Of a DNA stretch of 25,704 nucleotides, positions 17,110 through 25,704 are shown in pieces (the stretch's first letter is position 1; each line of letters begins with the position of its first letter). Both the position numbers and the translations under genes were made by a program. The stretch spans positions 1-25,704 of the forward strand of contig JAAVTG010000305.1 in the NCBI GenBank assembly GCA_011947345.1, read 5' to 3'. Source of the stretch: Phytophthora quininea. Taxonomy: Eukaryota > Oomycota > Peronosporomycetes > Peronosporales > Peronosporaceae. The notes under the pieces were generated by a model. It was given only the letters and a program-made list of their open reading frames with translations, ran no database searches and was not told the DNA's origin.

Positions 17110-17180
17110 CCCTTGTTCAGGTGGCAGCACGTTCTGATGATCGTTGAGTGTTAGCACGCGTGTTTTCACCTGAGCAAGGG
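17110..17180. repeat. Short inverted repeat upstream of the dehydrogenase gene
   Basis: CCCTTGTTCAGGTG (17110-17123) and CACCTGAGCAAGGG (17167-17180) are complementary at 13 of 14 positions with a 43-base loop. It could be a hairpin, a protein-binding dyad or chance; nothing else in the stretch 16939-17374 is recognised. Confidence 0.5.
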
Positions 17181-17374
17181 ACTAACGGTGCGATACATTA
17201 TCTTTTTCAATCGTCGATGTCGCCGACAAGATCGTTCTTCTCCAGGCTCTATCAGTATCGACAGCACATACACCAGGTACTCCACTCAGCGGGACCAACT
17301 TCCCGCTTCAAACTACCACGTTCGAGCTGAATCAAGACCACTATAATAAGCAGCACTTCAACTTGAGCGAGGCC

Positions 17375-17595
17375 ATGATCACGACACTCGCCAATCGCGC
17401 GCGCCTGAATCCGTCACGACATCCTCAGCTTTACGTCGATCGGCCAAACGTCTTGCAGCTTCATCCCGTTTGTCCACGCATCATCTGCCGCTTTCGGTGG
17501 GCTGCCTTTGCCTTCAACCACAGCAGCTCGCTTTCAAATCGCGAGATGTGCTCATTCCCCAACTTCCTCTGCTATCCAGACCCCCGCCGCCGCAA
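17375..17595 (+). other. Leader or frame-shifted N-terminal extension of the dehydrogenase
   Basis: ATG 17375 opens a basic, Arg-rich stretch (MITTLANRARLNPSRH) resembling a mitochondrial presequence. It is in a different frame from the dehydrogenase, whose own frame is open from about 17470 through LAFKSRDVLIPQLPLL. A one-base loss near 17465-17472 would join them, as seen in several neighbours. Otherwise this is 5' untranslated sequence. Confidence 0.35.
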
Positions 17596-18387
17596 ATGCA
17601 TCTCCAGAAGGCTGTTGGCATCGTGACCGGTGCCGCCTCCGGCGTCGGTCGCGGATTCGCCGAGTTCGTGCTGCGTGGCGGTGGCTCCGTAGTTCTCACC
17701 GACCTCAACGAGAAGCTGCTGGAAACGACGACGGACGAGCTCAAGTCCACCTTCGGGAAGAACCGCGTGGGCGCCGTGGTGCAGAACGTGACCAAGCCCG
17801 ACAGCTTCGACGCCACCTTTGATGCCGTGCCCAAGTTCTTCGACCGCGAGGCCAACCTGTTGATCAACAACGCCGGTATCGGCACCGACAGCAACTTGTT
17901 CGATGGCGATTCGTCCCTGTATTGGCAGAAGGTGATTGAGGTGAACCTCATGGGCGTCATGCGCGGCATTCAAGTGGGCATCGAGCGGATGAAGACGCTT
18001 CCTGATGGAGGTGTGGTCGTCAACATCGCCAGCGTGTTCGGGTTGGGTGGCACCCGCATCGCCGCAGACTACACGGCCGCCAAGCACGGTGTCGTGGGGT
18101 TCACGCGTGCCTTGGCGTCGATGAAGGAGGAGCACAATGTGCGTGTCGTGTGCATGGCGCCCGGGTTCATTGATACCCCGCTCGCTCGCAGCACCGGGAT
18201 GACGGACGACCACCCTGTGGTGGCTCCGTTCGGCGGGTTGCTGTCGGTGGACGCTTTCTACGATGCATTTGTGGAGACCGTCGAGAACGAAAACAACGCC
18301 GGCCAAGTCCTCCACGTGCTCCCGTCGGGATACGCGTACTTTGACTTCCCCAGCAACGCTAAGTTGGCCACCAAATCGCCAATCTAA
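17596..18387 (+). CDS. Short-chain dehydrogenase/reductase (classical SDR)
   Basis: NAD(P)-dependent oxidoreductase of 263 residues, usual length for classical SDRs. The start ATG 17596 lies directly before the first strand: MHLQKAVGIVTGAASGVGRG holds the dinucleotide motif TGxxxGxG. An Asp after the second strand (VVLTDLN) suggests preference for NAD(H). NNAGIG marks strand four. The catalytic Ser is in VNIASVFG, and Tyr and Lys in DYTAAKHG. VCMAPGFIDTPL is the typical segment after strand six. The closest familiar group is the 15-hydroxyprostaglandin dehydrogenase-like SDRs, but the substrate cannot be read from sequence. The gene has no intron and no frame break in this span. It converges with the ankyrin gene, 115 bases apart. 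Confidence 0.93.
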   Translation: MHLQKAVGIVTGAASGVGRGFAEFVLRGGGSVVLTDLNEKLLETTTDELKSTFGKNRVGAVVQNVTKPDSFDATFDAVPKFFDREANLLINNAGIGTDSNLFDGDSSLYWQKVIEVNLMGVMRGIQVGIERMKTLPDGGVVVNIASVFGLGGTRIAADYTAAKHGVVGFTRALASMKEEHNVRVVCMAPGFIDTPLARSTGMTDDHPVVAPFGGLLSVDAFYDAFVETVENENNAGQVLHVLPSGYAYFDFPSNAKLATKSPI

Positions 18388-18502
18388 GCGGTGATCGTTT
18401 TGAAGGGCAGCCGTTCCCTCAAAGCGGACAGAACCAAACAAATGTAAGTGCATGACTACGAAGAAACTAGTCGTTCTCAAAGGTTGTTTGCGTCCCTCCT
18501 TG

Positions 18503-20728
18503 TTAGGGGAGTGACTTTGAAGACGGAGCCTTGTCTTCTAGAGCAGTCTTCCGATCCAACTTTTCGGTTGTGATGCGCTTCAATAGAGACTTTTTAGCTG
18601 GTGGTGGTTGTTCGCCGGCCTCCGGTGATTTCTCAGACCCTTTGTCTGCATCTTTACCGGACTCTGGGGTTGTCGATTGTTCTGGAGCTGCTGCGTTATT
18701 GCTAGTCTGCGTTGCTGCTTTGTCAGGCTTCTTTGGCGGGTCTTTGAAGATTTTTATCTTGTAGCGCACGATGCCTCGGATGAGGTCGTCCACGAATTTC
18801 GGCAGCCACAGTGAGTCTTGATACTGAACAATGATCGTTCACACCGTCAACACGTCGACAAGATGGAGATATGCTCCAAACTGACCTTTTCGATTGCTCT
18901 GAGCAGTGGTGTGTGTCCGCGGACGTTTGCCCAGTCTAATGGGCACATTGCAGCCTGCTCAGCAGCACAAAGAGTGTCATTGTAAGTCTTACCATTGAAT
19001 TTGAATGCCGATGCGGTGTCCTACGTCGTAGTCTTGGACGTACAAATCCTTCACGTCCGAGCTTCGTAAAGTACAATACTTGCATCGGCATGACCAGCCC
19101 AGCAAGAGAGATGTCTGCGATAATAAGAAACAGTTAGTTTCTTTTTACCTATACAAAACATGGTGCATGATGTCGTACAAAGGTAAACTGCCGTTCTCAT
19201 CTAGGGCTCTCGGACTGGCACCTTTCGAGAGCAAATAGTTGACAACAGCAACAGACCCACCCTTGGCAGCCCTACAAACGAAGCATTCACATAACAATTT
19301 ATCACAGCTGTGACTATGTAAGCTGGTGGCCTTACCAATGCAGAGGGGTCTGGTGGAGCTTCATTGTGACGACACAAAGAGAATTAGGGATCATGTGAGA
19401 ATTTCCGACAGAGGCTCGTGTTTCTTACCCCCACGGATCCAAATTGCCGTCCGTGGCGCTCTCGCCTTCAACTTCGACGAGATGCCGCACACGCCCAAGG
19501 TCTCTTTTAATGGAAGCCCAGAAGATGTCGGACAGAACGCTCTCGACGCTGGTACTACCAAAGTACTTTTCCAAAGGAGAGAGATACTTTCGCGTCTACG
19601 ACGATCGATTTTAGTTCTGTCAACATGAATGTCGAGTTTGCCAATGCGATACGCACCGATGTCAGAATGCGAATCTGGACGGGCATCCGCTTCTTCTTAA
19701 TGGCTCGAGCGATGCGTAGCTTCAACTGAAATCTCGCCTTCTCGCGGTCCACAAAGGTGATTTTCCTGGACAAAATCTTGTTGGGTTTTGCCGTCGTTTT
19801 GGTCTCACCAGCGGAAGTTTTTGGAGTTTCAGTAGATTCAGCACTACCCTGCGCCTTGAGTTTCTCCTCCTCCTCTTTTTCCAACAGTTCCTGTCGTTTC
19901 TCTATGCGCTCTTTTCTCGTTTTCTACAACCGGCAGAAACAGTCTTACAGTCAAACCACGGCAAAAGTAACTCCATCGCCAAAACCCACCCTCCTCCTCG
20001 ACGGAGACGCAGCTCTGTCGGCTTGGTCCTGCTTTTTGGCCTTCTTCGGGATTTTAACGCCCTCGATCTCTCCAGTCGCGGCCTCAGTAGACGTATCCGT
20101 GAGGCCTTCAGTGTTGGTATCTCCAGGACTGCTCTCGACGTAGTCTGCTATCGTTGTAGCATCAGTGTCGTAGGACAGAGCGTAGTCTTGTGGCTCGGTT
20201 TGCCAGTACTCCTCCTGGTTAAACACGCTCTTAGGCGACTCTGCCCCGCCATCTCCGTCAATCAGGTTTCCTTCCTCATCGTAATAGTAGCCGGCAGTTT
20301 GTTCGGCTGCAACTTGATCGAAGTAGGCCGAGTGATCTCCCTCCGTCTCTGGACTATAACTCCATGCGTTGGGCGTCTCTGCATACGTCTCATCGCTTTG
20401 TGCTCCATCAGCGTAGTATCCGTAGTCCCCTTCGACGCCAGCAGACTCTTCCACACCGTCGCCAGCTTCATACTCGTCGTGATATTCATAGTAGCCATCA
20501 TATCCTGGATCAACTTCCGTCTCCTGGGCTTCTTGCTGAGTGTAGACATCGTCGTATCCACCGTATCCTTGCTGGCGCTGGTAGTCGTCTGCGTAGCTGC
20601 CGGCGTCGTATCCTTCGGGGTAAAAACATTCTGGTTTTACAGCACCATAATGGAAGTTGAGATCTCCTTCCTTTGTAAGCAGCAACAGAAATCAACAGAC
20701 CGCCGTTCTCGTCGTAGTTGCTCTCCAT
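18503..20728 (-). CDS. Ankyrin-repeat protein with acidic Tyr-rich N-terminus, seven exons
   Basis: Exons on the minus strand: 19990-20728, 19429-19923, 19336-19358, 19149-19271, 19080-19114, 18886-19020 and 18503-18823, all bounded by GT-AG. The N-terminal 240 residues are acidic and full of Tyr, Gly, Gln and Glu (e.g. GYDGYYEYHDEYEAGDG), likely disordered. Exon 2 adds a Lys/Glu-rich coiled stretch and a basic segment RFQLKLRIARAIKKK that could be an IQ-like or nucleic-acid-binding helix. Ankyrin repeats follow: HQTPLHW joined to AAKGGSVAVVNYLLSKGA, and later DWANVRGHTPLLRAIEK. The tail is rich in Pro, Lys and Ser. Frames change near 20672, in the CT run 19576-19585 and in the G run at the exon 2 donor; the junction 19149/19114 also does not keep frame. 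Ankyrin repeats bind proteins; no enzyme activity is indicated. The exact middle exons are tentative. Confidence 0.75.
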
Positions 20729-20829
20729 AGTTCACAGCTGCATAGCCCGACGCCCTTTCGAAAACAAATTGACTCTATCATTTAATTGCACATCAAATTT
20801 GCTCATTTCCAGTTTTAGCGACTGCTAGA
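20729..20829. promoter_or_regulatory. Bidirectional promoter region, 101 bp
   Basis: Start codons of the ankyrin gene (-) and the 94-residue protein gene (+) are only 101 bases apart. The interval is AT-richer than its flanks and must serve both genes. No specific motif claimed. Confidence 0.45.
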
Positions 20830-21193
20830 ATGGAGTTCCTGCGCCGTCTTGGCGCCCGCCACGAGGCGCTCAAGAAGAAGATCCACAGCACGCGCATCCC
20901 GCTGTCCAAGAATGGCCAGCGCATGATGGGGTGGTCTACTTTACCACGCCGGTAGTTGGCGGCTACTACATTATGAAATGGGCAGAGCGTCGCGCCGACG
21001 CTAATTTCCAGAAAGAGGTTCGATTAAATTCTTTTTTTAGACCTGAAGCGTATAAGTGACGTCGACTTCGTCCTGAAAAATGTGTGACGTGTGACAGGAG
21101 ACGCAAATTCGCCGAGTTGGCGGCAGTTCCGCCAAGTTCGTGGAACAGCAAAACCAACAGCTCAAGAGGATGCTGGAGGACAAGACCAAGTGA
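20830..21193 (+). CDS. Small single-helix membrane protein, two exons, one frame break
   Basis: ATG 20830 starts MEFLRRLGARHEALKKK, a basic N-terminus. In the GGGG run 20928-20931 one G seems missing: the next frame continues VVYFTTPVVGGYYIMKW, a likely membrane helix, then AERRADANFQKE to a GT donor at 21018. The intron is 21018-21097. Exon 2 gives ETQIRRVGGSSAKFVEQQ and a Gln/Lys-rich helix to TGA 21191-21193. Total 94 residues, with phase kept across the intron once the break is allowed for. The shape (basic start, one helix, charged coiled tail) is common among small mitochondrial inner-membrane and assembly proteins, but I do not recognise the family. Confidence 0.75.
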
Positions 21194-21318
21194 AGATAGA
21201 GCTCTAGACCAGATAAACAGAGATCAGATCAAGAAAAATCGGGAGTTGCAATCGTTTGGCCTCGTGTAACGCCCACCTTTCGTAGTGCAAAATCACTGCA
21301 CACCGTGTACCTGATACA

Positions 21319-22568
21319 ATGAGTGACCGAGCTGTGGACGCGATGGAGACCAAGCTGCGCGAGATGTTCGAAGTCCGGTCGGGCTATCGCGAGGCGCAAG
21401 CTCAGGCGGCGCTGCTTTCGAAGCACTTCCGCAGCTTCGATCGCGACGGCTCTGGAGTGCTGGACTTTGACGAGTTCGCTAGCGCCATGCTGTCGCTCAA
21501 CTTTGTCGGCGTGCAGACGGAGACGGAAGCGCTGTTTGATCGCTACGACGAGGACCTGAATGGGGTGCTGAGCTATGCGGAGTTTGCCCGCGCAGTCACT
21601 GGCTGTTCAGGACGAGTGATCGGCGGACGAGATCGATCACTGCTCGAGTGTGTTCGTGAAGCCATTTTAGACGCCGGAGGGAAGAACGGTATTCGCACTC
21701 TGGGCGTCATCTTACGCCGTATGGATCAGAATGGAAACGGCGTCATTGAGATCGAGGTATTCGATGACGAGATGGCTGTTTACTTGGTCATGTGGTTGAT
21801 AGGGACTGGCGTTTGTTGCAGGAATTTCGTGATGGAGTTGTACAGCTTGGCATCGGCGACGCCAACCCTGGCGAGCTGGATGGCGTCTTCCGATTCTTTG
21901 ACCGCGACCAAAGTGGCAAAGTCACTGTCGATGAACTGATGCGTGGACTGCGCGTAAGTCTTTGGGGTTGAGAGTAATGATTCGTTGCGAGACTAATCTG
22001 TCTTTTGGGATCAGGGATCGATGTCCAAGCGCCGGATTCTGCTGGTGAAGAAAGCTTTCTCGTTGCTTGACACATCAGGAGATGGGAATGCTACGATTGA
22101 GGAAGTCCAACGTCTGTACGACACTTCCCAGCATCCTGAAGTGCTTGCTGGTCGAATGCGACCTCGCGATGCAATGCTCGAGTTCATGAGCATATTCGAG
22201 CAGTCCGACTCACGCAAAGACGGTGTTATCACGTGGCACGAATTCCTTGAGTACTACAAGGACGTCAGTGCAGGATTCGCAAACGACGAGGAGTTCGAGC
22301 TTATGATTCGCAATGCCTGGCATCTTAGCGGCGGAAAAGGTTGGAGCGCCAATTCGTCTTGCCGTCGAGTGTTGGCCACTTTCCGTGATGGTTCACAACG
22401 TGTGCTTGAGATAACAAACGACATCGGTGTTGCCGCCTCGGATACTCGCCGCATGATTGCCAACCTAGCTGCCCAGGGCTATCGAGACATTGTAAGCTTA
22501 TCTCTGACAAATTGAGTTGTTGAACAACTTTTTCTTTCTCTTAGCCTCGCCATGAACGTCGTCAATGA
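21319..22568 (+). CDS. Calcyphosin-like EF-hand calcium-binding protein
   Basis: Four exons: 21319-21756, 21822-21953, 22015-22491 and 22545-22568, GT-AG introns, phase kept throughout, about 356 residues. Six EF-hand loops are visible: DRDGSGVLDFDE, DEDLNGVLSYAE, DQNGNGVIEIEE (interrupted by intron 1), DRDQSGKVTVDE, DTSGDGNATIEE and DSRKDGVITWHE. The last four with the spacer YDTSQHPEVLAGRM and the end FANDEEFELMIRNAWHL match the calcyphosin/CAPSL pattern, calcium sensors often found in ciliated or flagellated cells. A role in zoospore motility or signalling is inference. Loops two and six deviate from the canonical acidic positions and may bind weakly. No frame break in this gene. The stop lies seven bases from the stop of the convergent RCC1-BTB gene. 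Confidence 0.92.
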
Positions 22569-22575
22569 AGTGATA

Positions 22576-25337
22576 TTACAGCCATCCCATCATAATCACC
22601 CCGCCAATACCGCAAATGGCGGCTATATTCGTGGCCGGCACAAACGAAAACTCGTGCTCTTGTGCGTTCATCAAGGTCAGGTACATCACCCCAAACGCAA
22701 GGGACAAACTCAAGGCTGTCCATGGGAATGTTGCGTCTCTTGACCTTTTGGTCAACTGGAGCTGCTTCTCCTCGCGCTCAGCAGACAAACCTGCCTCCAC
22801 GGCCTTGTGCCATTGCTGCCACATAACGACACAAGTTAGAAAGCCGGTAAAAGTACACAATACAGTGCTCATACCCTTAACAAAAACTCGTCCTGGCTTG
22901 CTTCACGGAGACTGGAATATAGCTCGTGTAGTAGGTCAGGAAATTCCGTCTGAAAGCGCAGGAATTCATCTTTGCGAGCCGTAATCTCTGCTAAATGTGT
23001 CTGGATGAATCTCATAACAACCTGCTTCAAGTGAGCGGCATGAACAAGATCAGCGACCGCAAGGACATCGATGCAGTTCGCAACAGTCAATGAGATGGCG
23101 TGTTCACACAATCGCTTCATGCGATCCAATCTGTACTTGTCAGCAACGACGAGGTCATCAAGGATCTGGTGGCTGGTTCCACGTCCGTCATCACCTTCAT
23201 GCGCATGCTGTAATTCCGGCAGCACAAGCTGGTCGTAATATATGAATTGTAAAACTCGCATGGTTTCGTCGAATGACTCCTCCACATTAATGATATTGGG
23301 GTTTGTGTTGGTTGATAGTGGCGATTCCTGGAACGCTAAAAGAGCCCGGAAATATTCGCTTCTCGCGACCAGCACACAACGGTGCACACGAATACTTTGT
23401 TCTTCAGCGACAATTACTGTATCAGTCGACAGTTCATCGCCAAGCACAAATTTCACAGCCGATCCGTGCTGGAATTTGTTCAGCGACCGGGCCAAAACGT
23501 CATCCGAGCTAAACGCAACAGCTTGGCGACCACCGCAAATTATGTGACTCACTATATGTGCCCGATGTCGGAACTGCCGTCCGCATCGTCTGTTTGTTTT
23601 AGGGAGGATCCGCCCGAATTAATCAGGCTCGGCAGACTGCCGAAGACTGCACCATTGCGTCGTATTCACCATAATCCTCACCCCACATGTACAGGTCTCC
23701 ATTCTCAGAAACTGCGGCGGCGTGTTGAACTCCTGCGCTAAGGGAACAGATGCGGATATCGGATGTGGAAAAGCACGGAATTGGGCGAGGCTCCATCCAT
23801 TTCAAGCGTGGCAACGAAGGCGAGGATGTCGGGAAGATTTCTTGCGCATTGCAAGCAATCTACGGTGGTGCTGCAAAATCGTTTCGGCGATTAACGAATA
23901 ATTCCTGTTGCCGTAGAGCCCATGGCCCAGAACTGCACCACCGCACGCCCCCATGACCACACATTCCCATCACTTGAGAGTGCCATACTCCAATTTTCTC
24001 CTGCGGCTGCATCTTTCCACCGCAAGGATGGCCTTCCACCGCAGTTACCGGAGCGTTGAAATACCATTGTCGGACTAACCGAATCACTAACGTCGCCGAG
24101 TCCAAGTTGACCACTGCTTCCTCGCCCCCAAGTGATTAAATCATCCGCACCAGTTAGAGCAACGCAGTGTGCGTCTCCACAAGATATTTTCAGGAACGTC
24201 ATCGTCTCCACTTTCGCTATTGCGAAACTTTCCATCTGTGAGCGTACAATGAATTTGTCTTGGTGCAAGTTGAAAAGACTGGAACTGCTTTCTAGCAGCG
24301 CCACCACCTTGACGCCGTGTGCTTCGTGCGATGATCGGTGTTGGGCCTAGTCCCAGACGTCCGTCACTCCACTTCCCCAACTGAATGCTTGGCCGCATGT
24401 TGTTAGAGCCACACAGAAGCCACTGCCACAAGAAATTGCCGCTACAGTCGCCCTCGCAGCATTTGTGTCAATGTCGATGCGCTGAGGGACAGGCTCGCTT
24501 CGTAGAGTCCCATTCCCCAGCGCTACACCGGCGCCCCACGTAAACAAGTTCCCATCTTGGCTCACGGCGGCGGAATGTGCACCGACCAGGTGATCACCGC
24601 CACACGCCACTTGTTTCACCGCAATTAAATTTTCCAAAAGAAGTCCACCATGGTAGGCTTCGCGACGTAACCTTGACACTCAGGTCCAAGTCCCAAAGCA
24701 CCGTCCATGACGTGGCCATAAGCGAAAACCAGCCCCATCTCGCTTAGAAACAGGGTGTGATAGCGGCTGCAAGCCATGAACGATCCGATTCCTTGGAAGA
24801 GGCTAACCAAGAGATGTCAGCTAAGCACGAGCCATAAGAATTGACATCTTCACTTTAACGTACCGTTTCGATGTGCAGCTTCCGGAAGGTTGACGCTTTA
24901 CTTGGAGTAGTTACTGCTTGTGGGCCCTCGACACCGTCTGAGCTCGGAACGTTATCGTGTTCTCCATACACCGACGCAGTCAGTAGTTCAGAGAGCTGCA
25001 TCTTTTGTAAAACACTCTGTTTGGCTGGACCACTACTGCTTTTCTTCACTGGAGTTGGTGATTCCTCAACAAACTTACAAAGAGGTTTAGTTGAAATATT
25101 AAAGGAATAAAGAATTCGTGGGCACACCTGGCGATAGGTTTCTGGTGATACGTCTCTCGTGCCATCAATGCTGTCCTCAAAGCTACCGCTGCTGTCTTGC
25201 GCCTCGGTGCCATCCTTCGCGCACATTTCCTGAAGGATTTCATCCAGCTGGTTAGTTGACTGGATCATCATCTCCAGCATTTTCGAGGCGCCATGCTGTG
25301 CAGCTGCAGTCATGGAGGATCCATCGTCGTTCTCCAT
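22576..25337 (-). CDS. RCC1-repeat and BTB/POZ domain protein with C-terminal membrane helices, many frame breaks
   Basis: Start ATG 25337. Exon 1 (25128-25337) and exon 2 (24864-25073) encode a polar N-terminus. From about 24802 RCC1 repeats follow, recognisable from segments such as ACSRYHTLFLSEMGLVFAYG, VSQDGNLFTWGAG, ISCGDAHCVAL, DLITWGRGSSGQLGLG and AAAVSENGDLYMWGE. The repeat region changes frame at least six times (for example in the C run 24375-24378, and near 24650, 24300, 23940, 23630 and 23570). An intact BTB/POZ domain follows in 22875-23552 (VHRCVLVARSEYFRALLAF, then ADKYRLDRMKRLCEHAI). A GT-AG intron at 22816-22874 leads in phase to the last exon 22576-22815, with two hydrophobic segments (TALSLSLAFGVMYLTLM and NIAAICGIGGVIMMGWL). 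RCC1-BTB proteins are usually ubiquitin-ligase adaptors; a membrane-anchored form is unusual. Breaks may be sequencing errors or decay. Confidence 0.8.
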
Positions 25338-25405
25338 TCCTAATAAAAACGCGAAAGGACGTGAAAAGATATTCAACACCATATTATATTTAACTACGAT
25401 CGCAC
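25338..25405. promoter_or_regulatory. Short divergent intergenic region
   Basis: 68 bases lie between the proposed start codons of the RCC1-BTB gene (-) and the partial gene at 25406 (+). By position it belongs to the promoter or 5' leaders of both. Confidence 0.3.
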
Positions 25406-25704
25406 ATGTTGTGCGTCCGAATCGCCGCTGTGAAGAACTTGCGTGTGTTGCTGCAGCCGCTCGGCATCGGATCTCAATCAACAGGCGGAGCCACTTCTTC
25501 TTCATCATCGGGTAGTGCTACAACAAACGGGGATCACTCGTCTCAGCGGCATCTTTATGGTCGACTTTTACTTTTACACTTCGCATTGAATGCGGCGACC
25601 AGCGAGTGTTCGCTTCGTGCCGAGAGGTGAGTGTGTTGGCAGCGCTCTCTTCTGATTCTGTTTTGAGTTGGGAGGAGGAGTTCCAGCTTCCAGTTGCCCC
25701 CGAC
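25406..25704 (+). CDS. First exon of an unidentified gene, cut by the window edge
   Basis: ATG 25406 opens 73 codons ending at a good GT donor (AG/GTGAGT, 25627). The N-terminus is basic and hydrophobic (MLCVRIAAVKNLRVLLQPL), followed by a Ser/Thr/Gly-rich stretch and HLYGRLLLLHFALNAATSE. This could be a mitochondrial presequence followed by the mature protein. I do not recognise the family from this piece. Strand and start are supported by the donor site and by divergence from the RCC1-BTB gene only. Confidence 0.45.

Noticed and set aside
17572..18480. 302-codon minus-strand open frame across the dehydrogenase
   Set aside because: Antisense to a clear SDR with all catalytic motifs; GC-rich codon bias produces the open shadow.
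1..25704. CRISPR array, bacterial operon signals or tRNA/rRNA genes
   Set aside because: No spacer-repeat pattern other than the 62-bp LTR repeats; introns and gene families are eukaryotic; no cloverleaf or rRNA-like sequence noticed by eye.

Overview
The window reads as nuclear DNA of an oomycete, most likely a Phytophthora or a close relative. Genes are packed on both strands with short GT-AG introns of about 55 to 80 bases. There is a frame-broken secreted RXLR-dEER effector gene, a recent Ty3/Gypsy-type LTR retrotransposon, and typical oomycete families (BT1-type MFS carrier, ABCC transporter with TMD0, DHHC acyltransferase, calcyphosin-like EF-hand protein). No species is claimed.

Layout. 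1-691 (-): 5' part of a DHHC palmitoyltransferase, divergent from 834-2610 (+), a folate-biopterin (BT1) family carrier. 2771-7518 (+): full-length ABCC/MRP-type ABC transporter. 7721-8078 (-): small RXLR effector gene. 8271-15662 (-): 7.4-kb LTR retrotransposon with near-identical LTRs (941 and 879 bp, differing by one 62-bp tandem unit), a 4-bp target duplication, gag, protease and integrase, but no recognisable reverse transcriptase or RNase H. 15663-17595: sparse region with one small secreted cysteine-containing protein (16608-16938, -) and a doubtful broken gene. 17596-18387 (+): short-chain dehydrogenase. 18503-20728 (-): seven-exon ankyrin-repeat protein, divergent from 20830-21193 (+), a 94-residue membrane protein. 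21319-22568 (+): six-EF-hand calcyphosin-like protein, tail to tail with 22576-25337 (-), an RCC1-BTB protein with two C-terminal membrane helices. 25406 to the end (+): first exon of an unidentified gene.

Many host genes are broken by single-base frame shifts, mostly losses in G, C, T or A runs, while conserved protein sequence continues in the next frame. This pattern over several unrelated genes looks more like uncorrected long-read sequencing error than pseudogene decay, although decay cannot be excluded for any single gene. Host gene models are therefore given as spans across these breaks.

The most interesting items are the retrotransposon lacking reverse transcriptase but apparently recently mobile, its candidate -1 slippery site before the integrase frame, its insertion 192 bp upstream of the RXLR gene in the same orientation, and the RXLR gene itself, which is easily missed because two frame breaks hide it.
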